Part shown: piece by piece, positions 1-9,246 of the stretch
How the letters are laid out: each line of letters starts with the position of its first letter
Position numbering within the stretch: position 1 is the first letter of the stretch
DNA from: a virus
Reading direction: 5' to 3' (one strand)
Length of the DNA: 64,000 bases
Virus record (IMG/VR): IMGVR_UViG_3300036770_003021
Coordinates: 62,001 to 126,000 of that record
The notes under the pieces: generated by a model
The model's input: only the letters and a program-made list of their open reading frames with translations
What the model was told of the DNA's origin: nothing
The model's database searches: none
Program-made: the position numbers and the translations under genes

Positions 1-95
1 GCGCCTGTATTCACAAAATCAAATGGATGTGCCATATGACCTCCGGCACCACCTTCTTGTATTACTTCATTCAAAATATTATTCAGCTTTATCAT
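1..95 (-). CDS. N-terminus of an unidentified protein, cut by the window edge
   Basis: Only the first 31 codons are present; the gene continues to the left. The ATG at 93-95 opens a frame starting MIKLNNILNEVIQEGG and then reading GGHMAHPFDF. The start overlaps the 3' end of the next gene by 17 nt, as expected inside an operon. The first ten residues belong to the leader type (MI-x-L-x-x-[IL]-[IL]-x-E) that recurs on other proteins here, and may be a capsid-targeting or processing signal. The Gly-rich GGAGGHMAHPF stretch looks family-specific but I cannot name the function from 31 residues. Confidence 0.6.
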   Translation of the reverse strand, partial: MIKLNNILNEVIQEGGAGGHMAHPFDFVNTG

Positions 96-861
96 ATGTT
101 TTTAAAAATGTTTTATCAAATACAGGAATTGCTTTTTTGTAAGAACTTTTAGTTTCATCTAGACTATTATTAGTAAATTGCCAATTCCAAAATAATTGGT
201 CTGGTGTTTTGAATCCAAAAAACTGAAGTACTTCTTTTTGTGTTTGTGTAACATCTTTACCGTGCCAGTTTTGTCCAACGGCAATAAATCCGGCTTCAAT
301 ATCTTTTACTACATTCTTTTCTCCTAATGTAGAGTGTCTATTCTCAATCCAAGTTAGTCTTTCAATTAGTTTCTGATAATAACCATTGGCTTGACCCCAT
401 CTAACACTTGCAAAAAATACAACACAGTCGCTTTGAAACAATTCTTTGGTAATTTTCCAAAGTTCGTCATTTTTATTATTTAAACTAGCCCAACAACGAT
501 GATATCCACTTGGATTTTTATTATCATCTTTGAGTAAAGCTCCTTTTACACCACAATGATTGCCGTCATATTTTAGATTGCTACTTACATTGCCTTCACA
601 AGGAGCTATATTTAAACTAGGCACTTCTATTAACGTTACTTTATCTTTACCAAGTAATTCTTGTATCTTAATTGCTAATTGAGTGCTTTTTGGAACATCG
701 TCTTTATGACCACTCCATCTATTACTAGTAGTTAGTAATAGTACTTTGTTTTTGGCGCGTAAATAGTCTATTGTCTTTTTGTATTTACGAGCATAAAGAT
801 CCATATCTTGCTCGCTTTGAGGAAGTTTGGCTTCTAATAATAAATCGTTTAAACTGATCAT
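79..861 (-). CDS. Flavodoxin-fold NAD(P)H:FMN reductase-like protein
   Basis: A 260-residue protein that looks like the NADPH-dependent FMN reductase / iron-sulfur flavoprotein group. Residues 40-54 give a beta strand followed by a TTSNRWSG phosphate-binding loop where FMN would sit. Residues 152-175 (SVRWGQANGYYQ then LIERL) match the loop and helix that follow the flavin in this fold. Cys88, Cys103 and Cys123 lie where related proteins place redox or Fe-S cysteines. I start at 861 rather than the upstream ATG at 924, because the longer form would run into the neighbouring gene ending at 881. The chosen start also gives the leader MISLNDLLLEA seen on other genes here. Substrate unknown. Confidence 0.6.
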   Translation of the reverse strand: MISLNDLLLEAKLPQSEQDMDLYARKYKKTIDYLRAKNKVLLLTTSNRWSGHKDDVPKSTQLAIKIQELLGKDKVTLIEVPSLNIAPCEGNVSSNLKYDGNHCGVKGALLKDDNKNPSGYHRCWASLNNKNDELWKITKELFQSDCVVFFASVRWGQANGYYQKLIERLTWIENRHSTLGEKNVVKDIEAGFIAVGQNWHGKDVTQTQKEVLQFFGFKTPDQLFWNWQFTNNSLDETKSSYKKAIPVFDKTFLKTYDKAE

Positions 862-880
862 TTTGATAATTGGTATAAAA

Positions 881-1480
881 TTATTTGTTTGTTTTTTTAA
901 CGCAGTTGGGATATTTTTTACCAAACAATGTTTTCATACCTTTTTGCGTATATCCCTTCCAACATTTCTCTTCTATATTATTTTCAACCACCCCATATCC
1001 AGAACCATATGGAGATGATTTACCAGATTCTGGATTGGACGTTTCTTTATTTAATTTTATTGTTTTTGCTTTTGAAGCCTCTTTACGTTGTATAGCATAG
1101 TCTAAAGCACTTTTTAATCTGCTTTTAACATCTGGATCTTTAGCATTTTGATAAGCTGCTCTAACTCTCTGATGTATAAGATTTATAATTTGAGATTGTC
1201 TTTTGTGACTTTTTGATTTAAAACCACTACTAGCTAGTGTATCTTTAATGTCTTGTGATGTTCTAAATTTTACCCGAACAGTATCCTTCGGATTTTCATC
1301 AGTATACAATCTTCTATCAGATCCTTTTGGCTTTTTACCAGTTCCAACTTTTGGATCAGACTCAGATAAAACATTTGTATCATTAATCACAGTATCGATT
1401 AATTTTAAAAGAGATGGATCTACGGCTTCTTTAATTTGTGGCTTGGCTAAATCTTCAACAATTTGCGTTAATCGTATCAT
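881..1480 (-). CDS. Putative virion-associated protein with a C-terminal CWKGY-x-KGMK motif
   Basis: A 199-residue basic protein. It starts MIRLTQIVEDLAKPQ, the leader type shared with neighbours. The middle is low-complexity and Lys/Ser-rich. The last 30 residues hold CWKGYTQKGMK, then a basic stretch and PNCV (Cys173 and Cys193). This Cys-Trp-x-Gly-Tyr / Pro-Asn-Cys-Val ending recurs in structural or capsid-interior proteins of large T4-like phages, as I recall the family, and is probably a small metal- or DNA-binding tail. The function is inferred. A TATTTATA box lies 4 nt before the ATG. Confidence 0.55.
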   Translation of the reverse strand: MIRLTQIVEDLAKPQIKEAVDPSLLKLIDTVINDTNVLSESDPKVGTGKKPKGSDRRLYTDENPKDTVRVKFRTSQDIKDTLASSGFKSKSHKRQSQIINLIHQRVRAAYQNAKDPDVKSRLKSALDYAIQRKEASKAKTIKLNKETSNPESGKSSPYGSGYGVVENNIEEKCWKGYTQKGMKTLFGKKYPNCVKKTNK

Positions 1481-1484
1481 AATA

Positions 1485-1492
1485 TATAAATA
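1485..1492 (-). promoter_or_regulatory. TATTTATA box, candidate late promoter
   Basis: On the minus strand the octamer TATTTATA ends 4 nt before the ATG at 1480. The same octamer and spacing occur before seven other genes in the window, so it is unlikely to be chance even in AT-rich DNA. Confidence 0.5.
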
Positions 1493-1496
1493 GTAA

Positions 1497-3002
1497 TTAT
1501 TTTCGATTCCAGATAAATTTCATATGTCCACAATCCCAAATTCTATCATATCCATTAATCTGCATATTTTGCCACTCACTCAAATTAATATCAAATTTTT
1601 CAAGTTTTTCTTTTAATTTATGTTTTTGAAAATGATTTCTTTCAATTGGTACACCTTTGTTTTTGTAAAAATAATGATAACCAGGTAGAGTGTCATCTAC
1701 AAATGACATACCAATTTGTTTATATAAATTACCTGTAAATAATCTTTTATCACTATATGTTACAATAGAATTTACATCATAATTTTTTATAAAATGATTG
1801 AATAATTTAGAAGCACCTCCTATTACATTTGTATTTAATATATTACAATACCTAGATAACTCATATTGATATTTTTTGTCATATCTAGATTTAACAAAAG
1901 TCATTAGTGACACCAAAATATTATTATAATATAATCCTAATCTTATAGATGATGTATCATTTCCCTGTATATGATTATCAGTCAAAAATGCAGATTTTTC
2001 ATCATTAATCACTTGTTTTATTTCACATTTACGTGCAAATATTTTTTTGGACTTACCAATTTTACTTAATAAAATGCTTTTTATTATATCTTGTTTACAT
2101 CTCCATTCCCAATCCCATATATGCATCAATTGAATATTTTTATCAAGTGACAACTTAGTTTTATGTAAATGATAATGTTTATCTTTACCACCAGCAAGTT
2201 CACTGTGCCAATATATACCATCACATTCTATGCCTAAATTCAAATGTGGTACTAAAATATCAATTTCGTCTCCGTCTAATATATTTCTATCGTGTTGTTT
2301 AGTCACAACTTCGTGTGAATGTAAAAAATTTAATATTTCAGACTCAATGGTAGATTTAAACCTATTATGTGGATTACAGATTAAACATCTGGGTATATTA
2401 CCAGAATATAAATTATCTTCAAACTCATTATTACATACACAACATTTAAATTTATATATATTATTATAGTCTGTGCCTACGTATTCATCTTTCTTAAATA
2501 ATGGGACAACTACACCTTTCAATCTATTTCCTTCAAAAATATTATGTAAAGATTCTTGTATTTTCTGAATACGTCGTTTTTCTTTCACGTGTAACAATTG
2601 AGATACATTATCAATATTATTATTTTCTAAATATTGTTTATATTTTTTGGATTTAAAACCAATATCACCATTTGACAAACGTTCTTTTGTTTTTTCAAGA
2701 GTATTTGGAGACACATTCATACCATACTTTTGATTGTTTGTTTTTAACATTTTTTCTCTGTTATTGAAATTAGCATCTCCATATTTTTCTAATTTTGTTT
2801 GTTTTGATTTTTCAAAATTATTATAATTTTCATCGCCATATTTCGATTTCAAAGTATTTTTCATCTTTGTTATCATATTATCATACGAACCGGCTTCTCT
2901 TTTTTTCTTTATTTTTTCTTTAACACTTGGTAATTGTGATGGATGATACACGCCGTATTTCTTAAAAAATGATTCTCTAATTTTTTTACCTCGTTCAGTC
3001 AT
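1497..3002 (-). CDS. Homing-endonuclease-like protein (Vsr/PD-(D/E)xK type nuclease domain)
   Basis: A 501-residue protein built like phage homing endonucleases. The first ~150 residues are Lys-rich repeats centred on KYG (KYGDENYNN, KYGDANFNN, KYGMNV) of the kind used for DNA contact. A CCVCNNEF / RCLIC zinc finger follows. The segment EIDILVPHLNLGIECDGIYWH matches the core of EDxHD/Vsr-like nucleases. The ATG at 3002 is preferred over the TTG at 3008: an AAGGAG Shine-Dalgarno lies 8 nt before the ATG but only 2 nt before the TTG. A strong SD is unusual here and suggests a gene with its own translation signals. The C-terminal ~150 residues are unassigned. Confidence 0.65.
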   Translation of the reverse strand: MTERGKKIRESFFKKYGVYHPSQLPSVKEKIKKKREAGSYDNMITKMKNTLKSKYGDENYNNFEKSKQTKLEKYGDANFNNREKMLKTNNQKYGMNVSPNTLEKTKERLSNGDIGFKSKKYKQYLENNNIDNVSQLLHVKEKRRIQKIQESLHNIFEGNRLKGVVVPLFKKDEYVGTDYNNIYKFKCCVCNNEFEDNLYSGNIPRCLICNPHNRFKSTIESEILNFLHSHEVVTKQHDRNILDGDEIDILVPHLNLGIECDGIYWHSELAGGKDKHYHLHKTKLSLDKNIQLMHIWDWEWRCKQDIIKSILLSKIGKSKKIFARKCEIKQVINDEKSAFLTDNHIQGNDTSSIRLGLYYNNILVSLMTFVKSRYDKKYQYELSRYCNILNTNVIGGASKLFNHFIKNYDVNSIVTYSDKRLFTGNLYKQIGMSFVDDTLPGYHYFYKNKGVPIERNHFQKHKLKEKLEKFDINLSEWQNMQINGYDRIWDCGHMKFIWNRK

Positions 3003-3010
3003 AAACAATA

Positions 3011-3016
3011 CTCCTT
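3011..3016 (-). promoter_or_regulatory. Shine-Dalgarno site deciding the start at 3002
   Basis: AAGGAG on the minus strand, 8 nt before the ATG. Most genes in the window lack so clear a site. Confidence 0.6.
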
Positions 3017-3064
3017 ATCTAATAGATAAATATTACACAAAACTTTAAAAAGTCAAAAAAAGAA

Positions 3065-3090
3065 AACCTCGCTTATTCCTAAGCGAGGTT
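3065..3090 (-). terminator. Rho-independent terminator after the tail sheath gene
   Basis: A perfect 11-bp inverted repeat with a 4-nt loop. On the minus strand it is followed by a T-rich tract, and it sits 18 nt past the sheath stop codon. Confidence 0.85.
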
Positions 3091-3107
3091 TTTTAAGTTA
3101 TTGATTA

Positions 3108-6100
3108 TCAAACATTAAAAGATGCGCCCGTTGGGAGTATGTTGAAATCAAGTATAATAAACTCAGCTGTGCGAGTTGGTTGGATATAGATTTGACCATA
3201 TAGAATATTTCTATCAATCAAGTCAGGGGTATTGTTTTCAGCATCCATCTTGACTTGGAATGCGTAGATACCGTTACGTTGTTGTACTGATTCCAAGTAT
3301 GGAGTTACAATACTCAAGAAACGATTTCTTGTAGAAGCAACATTTTGTTCAAATACCAAGTAGTTGCTTGAACTTGCGATAAACTTCTTCAAGTTGATCA
3401 ACAAACGACGTACATTGATACGATCCAAAGCACTTGGAGCAATTTGTAGAGTCTTTTGACCCCATACACAAATGCCTTGGCCTGGGAATGCTGCGATTGG
3501 ATTTACACGACCTTCATATAGTTCATCACGTTCACTGTGAGTTACTCTGTCGAGTACTTGTACAGCGGTTGGAATACCACCACGGTTTAGACCGGCTGGA
3601 GCATACCATTCAGCAGCAGCATTATCGTTAGCAGCATAAACTGCTGGTAATACTACTGAAGGTGGAACACTAATAATCTTGTTGGTATTAGTATCTAGGA
3701 TCTTAACCCAAGGATAATAAGTACCTACATAGTTACTATCAATTGTAGCTACAGTGTTAATTGCGGCATCAATCAATCCTACAGTTTGGTTACTTGCTGG
3801 GAACACTACGTTATCCATAATGTAGAAACAGTCTTGACGAGTTTCGCACATATCGATTACTAGTTCAGTTACGTAACTGTGTTGTTCACGGAAGATACCT
3901 GGAGTTACGATCAAGTTGATATCAAATTCATCTGGATTACCGATTGCAGCAATTGCTTGCTTATAAGCAATACTACCTGGACTATTGATATTTGTACAAT
4001 CTAGACCTTGTGTATTACCAGCGGTAATGTCACTGCCTACATTGATTGGAATTGCTGGCCATTGACCTTCAAATCCACCTTGGAAACCTACGATGAACTT
4101 ACGTAGTTTAACGTATGTAGATTCATTTACGGCATCATATGTACTTGGGATACTACCACTCAATGTTGGTGATAGTAGTGAACCAGTACTCACATATGTA
4201 CCTTGAGCATAGAATTTACTGTTCGTAGTACCCCAAACTTTATCTTCTAGATCGAAGTCAATGTTTGTACCATTGCTATCTGAAGCACCATAATATGGTA
4301 GTGGCTTGAAGTATTGTTTAGTGTTATTTTCTACACCAACGCCAAATGAAGATGTTGGATATAGTGCTTGGATTTCAGTATCAGTTCCTGGAACACTACC
4401 GAATACTGTACCAGATGGATACTTACCAGGTCCGAGACCATAGATACTTGCTTTACTGTATTGTACAGCAGGTACATAGTTGCTTGCGGTACTATCAATT
4501 GGAGTACTATATGATTCAAATCCGTATGGTACGCAACTTACTGGGTAAGAAACGTCACTGGCTTCGATTCTGATATACTTACTCAAATTATTGAAATCGC
4601 CAAATTGAATTAACTTACCAGCATAAGTGATATATGCGTATCTGTTACCAATTCTACGAGCAACATAATTTGCGGATTCTGGATCCAAATTCAAGTTTTG
4701 GAAGATTTCCAAATACTTTGGTTTCTTATCAGTATCGCTATAAGCACGTACTGCTAGTGTGAAACTACCCCATTCGCTGCCTGGAACTGTTCCTGCCAAC
4801 TTAACATTACTAATTTCAATCTTGAACTTAGTGTTGCTCAATGTACCGTCACTCAAAGTGTGAACCTTGAACAACTGGAACTTGGTTGGAGAAGCAGCTA
4901 CATCAGCGCTACCTTTAAATGGAGCAATCTTTTGACTGTAGATCCAAGGAGTAGAAGCATTGGTGATACTGAATTGACTATCACCGTTATTCAAATCAGT
5001 GCTATATTGATCAACAAACTTTAGAGGTTCGCCAACAATTGAACTTCCTGATAGGTTACTTGTACCAACTTGTAGTCTCCAACCATAAGCGCTGGTCTTT
5101 TCAGCTACGAACTTCTTGATGCTATCTTCGAATAGTACGTAGTTGTAAGCGGCTTCAACTTTTTGACCAGCAATTTGTTTGTTAGGATTACCAACAGTTG
5201 GGTCTACGCCAAATACATCTTTGATGTAATTATTGTCGTTTTCATTCAAACTGAAGTCGTAGTAACCGTATGTACCAGCACTTGTACCACCGGCTGGATT
5301 TGTGTAACTATACTTCAATGCCAAGTTGTAAACATTTTCGTTAGGATTAATTACACCCTTGTATGGGAATGTGCTACTTGTTAGTTGAGTCAATGTTGAG
5401 GTATTGAAACCAAATACTTGATAATCACTTGTGAATTGTGATGAAGCATTTTGGGTGTTTGCCAATACTGACAAGATCATCTTTTGACGACCTGTTAATA
5501 CTGGATTACATTGATCTGCGCTTGGATTATCTTGATTTGTGAATCCGCCATTATATTTACCAAAGGAACCACTTATCACACCTCTTACTTGTAGACCAGC
5601 TACACAAGTTCCAACACCACGTAGTGAATGGAAACTACCACTTTGAAGTGTCAATGGTGTGCCTGCTTGAACATTGAAGTTGGTTAGGTTATAAGCGATA
5701 GTACTATTGAAATAAGATGAACTTACTAGATCAACGGTTGTTGTACTTTCGTCGAATGCGGTAGCTACAGCGGTTTCATTATCAATATTTGTGCCTTGTA
5801 AACTTGATGTTAACAAGAAGAATGAAGTTCCAACTGGTTTTGCATTGCCGTTTGCCAATGTACTGGTTGTAAACTTACGTACTAATATTCCTGATGAAAC
5901 TGTACCAATGTCTACTACTTTACCAGCATACAAGATGCTACCACTCAATGATCCAACTCCATCAACGTCTGTTGCGGTAACAGTACTAGTTGCTGCAGCA
6001 GATCCAAACTTAACGTTTAATGATCCACTGATAATCATTCTGGAGATATCAATTCGTTGTACCAATTGAATAGAAGAACTCAATCCAGCGCCACTCAAAC

Positions 6101-7022
6101 TTGCAGTTGCAAATGAGAAGGATGGATTTGCGTCATAATTAGCAAAAACCAAACCAAATGTATTTGGTGCGGTAAATGAAGCGGTTAAGTAACTATTATT
6201 TGAACTATCAAATGTTAGTTTGTACTTACTTGAACCACCGCCACCGACAGTAACGCTACCGCTTATACGTGATTTTTCAAAATCAAATGCGGCTAAAGCG
6301 TGATCTACTGAAGATCCTGCTTTTGCAACTTTACCGTTTCTAGCTACAACTGAACTACTAAATAGTTCATAATGTCTAGTAGAAGTTACTTTAAATACTT
6401 TACCCAAACTGGATGAAGTTGACAAAGAAGCAGATAGTGCATTTACACCTGCCAAACTACCCAAACTTGCTAAGAAAGAAGCAATTTCTGCTGTAGTTAC
6501 TCTAGAAAATGTAGCTGAACCGGTTATTGTACTTCCAGTTGAACCCTTGATTTCAGCTGATCCTGTAATGTTGATTGCGGAACTGCTTTGTTGATACTTA
6601 ACGTTTGATACATAGTTAGTAGTATCAATGTACATAAATGAAGCTGTTGTGATAGCACCTTTATCAGCATTTCTGGTCCAGATACCTGGTTGAGCATATA
6701 CGATTAATGGATTCTTCTGCCAGTAACCAGTAAGACCACCTACACGAACTACGGTAACGATGCCTTGTTGTAGTAGATATTCTTTGGCGGTGTATGGTCC
6801 ATAATACACACCGTCAGCGACACCAAATCTTGTTTCCAAGTCGGCTACGTCGGTTATTGTATTTGGAAAAAACGCTGGTCCATCAGCGAATGGAGCTACT
6901 ATTGCTCCTCCAATGTTTGCTACTCCTTGAGCCAGACCGGAGAGGTCGTTTTCACGTGTGAATACACCTGGGCTTACTATATTTTGTGTTGGGGCGAATC
7001 TACCGCCTTCTTGTATTGGCAT
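3108..7022 (-). CDS. Tail sheath protein (T4 gp18-like), very large
   Basis: The contractile tail sheath subunit, which polymerises around the tail tube and contracts to drive it into the host. The C-terminal ~250 residues carry the conserved sheath core: ERDELYEGRVNPIAAFPGQG, VWGQKTL, then DRINVRRLL, and an ending with FRxE-like hexamer contacts (PTRTAEFIILDFNILP). The N-terminus (PGVFTREND) is also typical. At 1,304 residues it is about twice T4 gp18. The extra length is Ser/Thr/Gly-rich repeats (SGSAxI-type) inserted after residue ~130, probably surface-exposed domains. It has an AAAGGA Shine-Dalgarno and a TATTTATA box 33 nt upstream, as expected for an abundant late protein, and is followed by a terminator. 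Confidence 0.93.
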   Translation of the reverse strand: MPIQEGGRFAPTQNIVSPGVFTRENDLSGLAQGVANIGGAIVAPFADGPAFFPNTITDVADLETRFGVADGVYYGPYTAKEYLLQQGIVTVVRVGGLTGYWQKNPLIVYAQPGIWTRNADKGAITTASFMYIDTTNYVSNVKYQQSSSAINITGSAEIKGSTGSTITGSATFSRVTTAEIASFLASLGSLAGVNALSASLSTSSSLGKVFKVTSTRHYELFSSSVVARNGKVAKAGSSVDHALAAFDFEKSRISGSVTVGGGGSSKYKLTFDSSNNSYLTASFTAPNTFGLVFANYDANPSFSFATASLSGAGLSSSIQLVQRIDISRMIISGSLNVKFGSAAATSTVTATDVDGVGSLSGSILYAGKVVDIGTVSSGILVRKFTTSTLANGNAKPVGTSFFLLTSSLQGTNIDNETAVATAFDESTTTVDLVSSSYFNSTIAYNLTNFNVQAGTPLTLQSGSFHSLRGVGTCVAGLQVRGVISGSFGKYNGGFTNQDNPSADQCNPVLTGRQKMILSVLANTQNASSQFTSDYQVFGFNTSTLTQLTSSTFPYKGVINPNENVYNLALKYSYTNPAGGTSAGTYGYYDFSLNENDNNYIKDVFGVDPTVGNPNKQIAGQKVEAAYNYVLFEDSIKKFVAEKTSAYGWRLQVGTSNLSGSSIVGEPLKFVDQYSTDLNNGDSQFSITNASTPWIYSQKIAPFKGSADVAASPTKFQLFKVHTLSDGTLSNTKFKIEISNVKLAGTVPGSEWGSFTLAVRAYSDTDKKPKYLEIFQNLNLDPESANYVARRIGNRYAYITYAGKLIQFGDFNNLSKYIRIEASDVSYPVSCVPYGFESYSTPIDSTASNYVPAVQYSKASIYGLGPGKYPSGTVFGSVPGTDTEIQALYPTSSFGVGVENNTKQYFKPLPYYGASDSNGTNIDFDLEDKVWGTTNSKFYAQGTYVSTGSLLSPTLSGSIPSTYDAVNESTYVKLRKFIVGFQGGFEGQWPAIPINVGSDITAGNTQGLDCTNINSPGSIAYKQAIAAIGNPDEFDINLIVTPGIFREQHSYVTELVIDMCETRQDCFYIMDNVVFPASNQTVGLIDAAINTVATIDSNYVGTYYPWVKILDTNTNKIISVPPSVVLPAVYAANDNAAAEWYAPAGLNRGGIPTAVQVLDRVTHSERDELYEGRVNPIAAFPGQGICVWGQKTLQIAPSALDRINVRRLLINLKKFIASSSNYLVFEQNVASTRNRFLSIVTPYLESVQQRNGIYAFQVKMDAENNTPDLIDRNILYGQIYIQPTRTAEFIILDFNILPTGASFNV

Positions 7023-7055
7023 AATATTAATATCCTTTCGAAGTTATATTTAAAA

Positions 7056-7063
7056 TATAAATA
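7056..7063 (-). promoter_or_regulatory. TATTTATA box with a normal leader before the sheath gene
   Basis: The minus-strand TATTTATA lies 33 nt before the sheath ATG, and an AAAGGA ribosome site (7033-7038) lies between. This is the clearest case in which the octamer has the spacing of a -10 element ahead of a short leader. Confidence 0.55.
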
Positions 7064-7101
7064 TAACCGAAAAATCGAAGAACCAACTATTTATTATAAC
7101 T

Positions 7102-9246
7102 TTAAATTTTTTGTTCTATTAATAGTTGATCTATGGTATCCATAACCATTTTTGGAGTTATTTGTTTGGTACATTCAAACTCTTCTCTCTTATCAGATTT
7201 TGGACACCACTTCCAATTTCCCTTGTCAAATAACGAATCATTCCAACATCCTGTACACACCGAGTGGTTTTGTACTCTATAAGGAGTATCAAATTCAGTA
7301 TATGGATATGAGAACCCGCTAATTAATACTACTGGCTTTTTAACTGCCCAAGCTAACCAAGACAATCCTGATGGTAAACCTATAAAAAACTCACTGTGAT
7401 ATATTTGATTCATACGATCAACCAGTGGTTTATCTCCTGTAAAATCTAACGCATTGGAAGGCATACTATTCATATAGTCTGATCCATTTCCAAATGTTTT
7501 GTGTTTATCTATGCATATTACTTCAAATCCCTTTGATTTAATATATTCAACAACACGTTCCCATCCGCCTTTATTGTTCCAATATTTGGCTTGACACGTA
7601 CTTTGTGTTGCAATTGTGACATATCTCTTTTTGAGAGGTCTTTCTTTGATTTCAAAGTCAAGCAATGGTAATTCTGGTTCATATGGCAATCCCAAATAAT
7701 CACTTGCTATTTTTTGTAAAGGTTGTTTTCTGGGATCCGTTTTACATCTATCATTATTAGGTCCATTTTCGTCTACATAATATCCCAACTTATAAGTTGC
7801 AAACACATCTGAAATAGGCTTGTTATTGTGAACAAACTTAATTGATGGGTATTTGTTTTCAAAAATATTTTTCAAAGGCAACTTGACATAAAGATCACAT
7901 TCGTGCTTCTTTCTAAATTGTTCGATTATAGGCATCCAAGCCAATTGATCTCCCAAAGAGTAACTTTCGTATTCAATTACTACTTTTTTGTTTTTTAAAT
8001 TTAATTTGTATGTTTCGACCAATTCATTAGTCTTATTGTCTTTGATATGAATTTCATAAGGAATGTAATATGTAAAATTACAACTTCCCCACCAATTGTG
8101 TTTTAAATTGGTTTCGTATTTAATACTATTGTCATCACCATTATAGAATGTTATGTGGAAACTTTGATCTACATCTACTGGGTTATCTACTTCAATCTTG
8201 GCATTATCATTGAATGAATATTTAAACACAGCATTTGTTTTAATACTCTTTTCATTCTTTTTAAGATTTTCATAAACATCAATATGTTTGATAGCAAACA
8301 ATCTTTCAGTATATTGATCATATAAATCGATTAATTGGTCTACTCGGTTGAAATAGGAATTTTCCTTAGCACATTCCAAAGCTTTGGTTTGATATCGACT
8401 ATAATCAGATGTGATTTGTTGTATTGCGGATTTTATTTGTTCTACATTTCGTTCAACGACAACCATACCTTTATATGATTTTTCCTCAAACGTACCTACC
8501 ACAGGTAAACCACAACTCATTGCTTCTAACAACGTTAGATTTGGATGCCCTGCTTCCAATTCCGATGGATGTATGAATATAGAATGGTCATTATATAAAT
8601 CGATCAACGATTCTTCATTTAAATCAAATACTTTTGTCAATTTATCATACTGATTTAATTCTTCATCTAATATATCAAAGAACTTTTTATTATTAGATGG
8701 TCCAGCAATAGTAATTGGATATCCTAATTCTTTAGCCGCTTTAATCGCATATGTGAATCCTTTTCTGTCATATGATTGATTATTGGCATAACCATTATTT
8801 GCAACACACAACAGTTTATTTACTGGAATTTTTTTATTTTTATGTTTAAACACATCGGTATTTACCGCGTGGGAAAAATAACGTAATTTTTTACTTCCGA
8901 AATAATCAACCAAATATTTGGCAGGACAAGTAGATATTACACTATTTTCAATTGCTTGTAAATTCTCTTTATATACAGATGAATCTTTGCCATACAAATA
9001 AGCGTGGTGATCGTGTAAACTAAAGATATAAGGTATGCCTCTTTTATGACATTCATTTGCCAGATTTGCTACGTGTATATGTACGATTATATCGTCTGAA
9101 TATTTAATTTCATTCAAATACTTTATCTGACATTCTAATCCCTTTTTGTTTAACAGTTGATGATAATCCCAAATGATTTTTTCAACTGCACCCCATCCAT
9201 TAGGCGGAATAGGCAATAACCCTAAATTAACTTGTATAATTTTCAT
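7102..9246 (-). CDS. Two-domain glycosyltransferase: GT4 domain plus TibC-like heptosyltransferase domain
   Basis: A 714-residue fusion. Residues 1-~340 form a GT-B, family-4-type transferase: a Gly-rich N-terminal loop (PPNGWGAVEK) and the E-x7-E nucleotide-sugar motif in ELEAGHPNLTLLEAMSCGLP. Residues ~420-714 resemble the bacterial autotransporter heptosyltransferase family (TibC/AAH). They contain GDQLAWMPIIEQ, GLPSGLSWLAWA, and a four-cysteine finger Cys664-x2-Cys667-x13-Cys681-x10-Cys692 ending FECTKQITP. In that family the cysteines bind iron and the enzyme O-glycosylates Ser residues of surface proteins. The start overlaps the upstream glycosyltransferase by 4 nt. A likely role is glycosylating virion proteins or altering host surface sugars; this is inferred from position. 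Confidence 0.8.
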   Translation of the reverse strand: MKIIQVNLGLLPIPPNGWGAVEKIIWDYHQLLNKKGLECQIKYLNEIKYSDDIIVHIHVANLANECHKRGIPYIFSLHDHHAYLYGKDSSVYKENLQAIENSVISTCPAKYLVDYFGSKKLRYFSHAVNTDVFKHKNKKIPVNKLLCVANNGYANNQSYDRKGFTYAIKAAKELGYPITIAGPSNNKKFFDILDEELNQYDKLTKVFDLNEESLIDLYNDHSIFIHPSELEAGHPNLTLLEAMSCGLPVVGTFEEKSYKGMVVVERNVEQIKSAIQQITSDYSRYQTKALECAKENSYFNRVDQLIDLYDQYTERLFAIKHIDVYENLKKNEKSIKTNAVFKYSFNDNAKIEVDNPVDVDQSFHITFYNGDDNSIKYETNLKHNWWGSCNFTYYIPYEIHIKDNKTNELVETYKLNLKNKKVVIEYESYSLGDQLAWMPIIEQFRKKHECDLYVKLPLKNIFENKYPSIKFVHNNKPISDVFATYKLGYYVDENGPNNDRCKTDPRKQPLQKIASDYLGLPYEPELPLLDFEIKERPLKKRYVTIATQSTCQAKYWNNKGGWERVVEYIKSKGFEVICIDKHKTFGNGSDYMNSMPSNALDFTGDKPLVDRMNQIYHSEFFIGLPSGLSWLAWAVKKPVVLISGFSYPYTEFDTPYRVQNHSVCTGCWNDSLFDKGNWKWCPKSDKREEFECTKQITPKMVMDTIDQLLIEQKI

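Noticed and set aside
862-924. Upstream ATG of the flavodoxin-like gene
   Set aside because: It would overlap the neighbouring gene by 44 nt and hide the shared leader.
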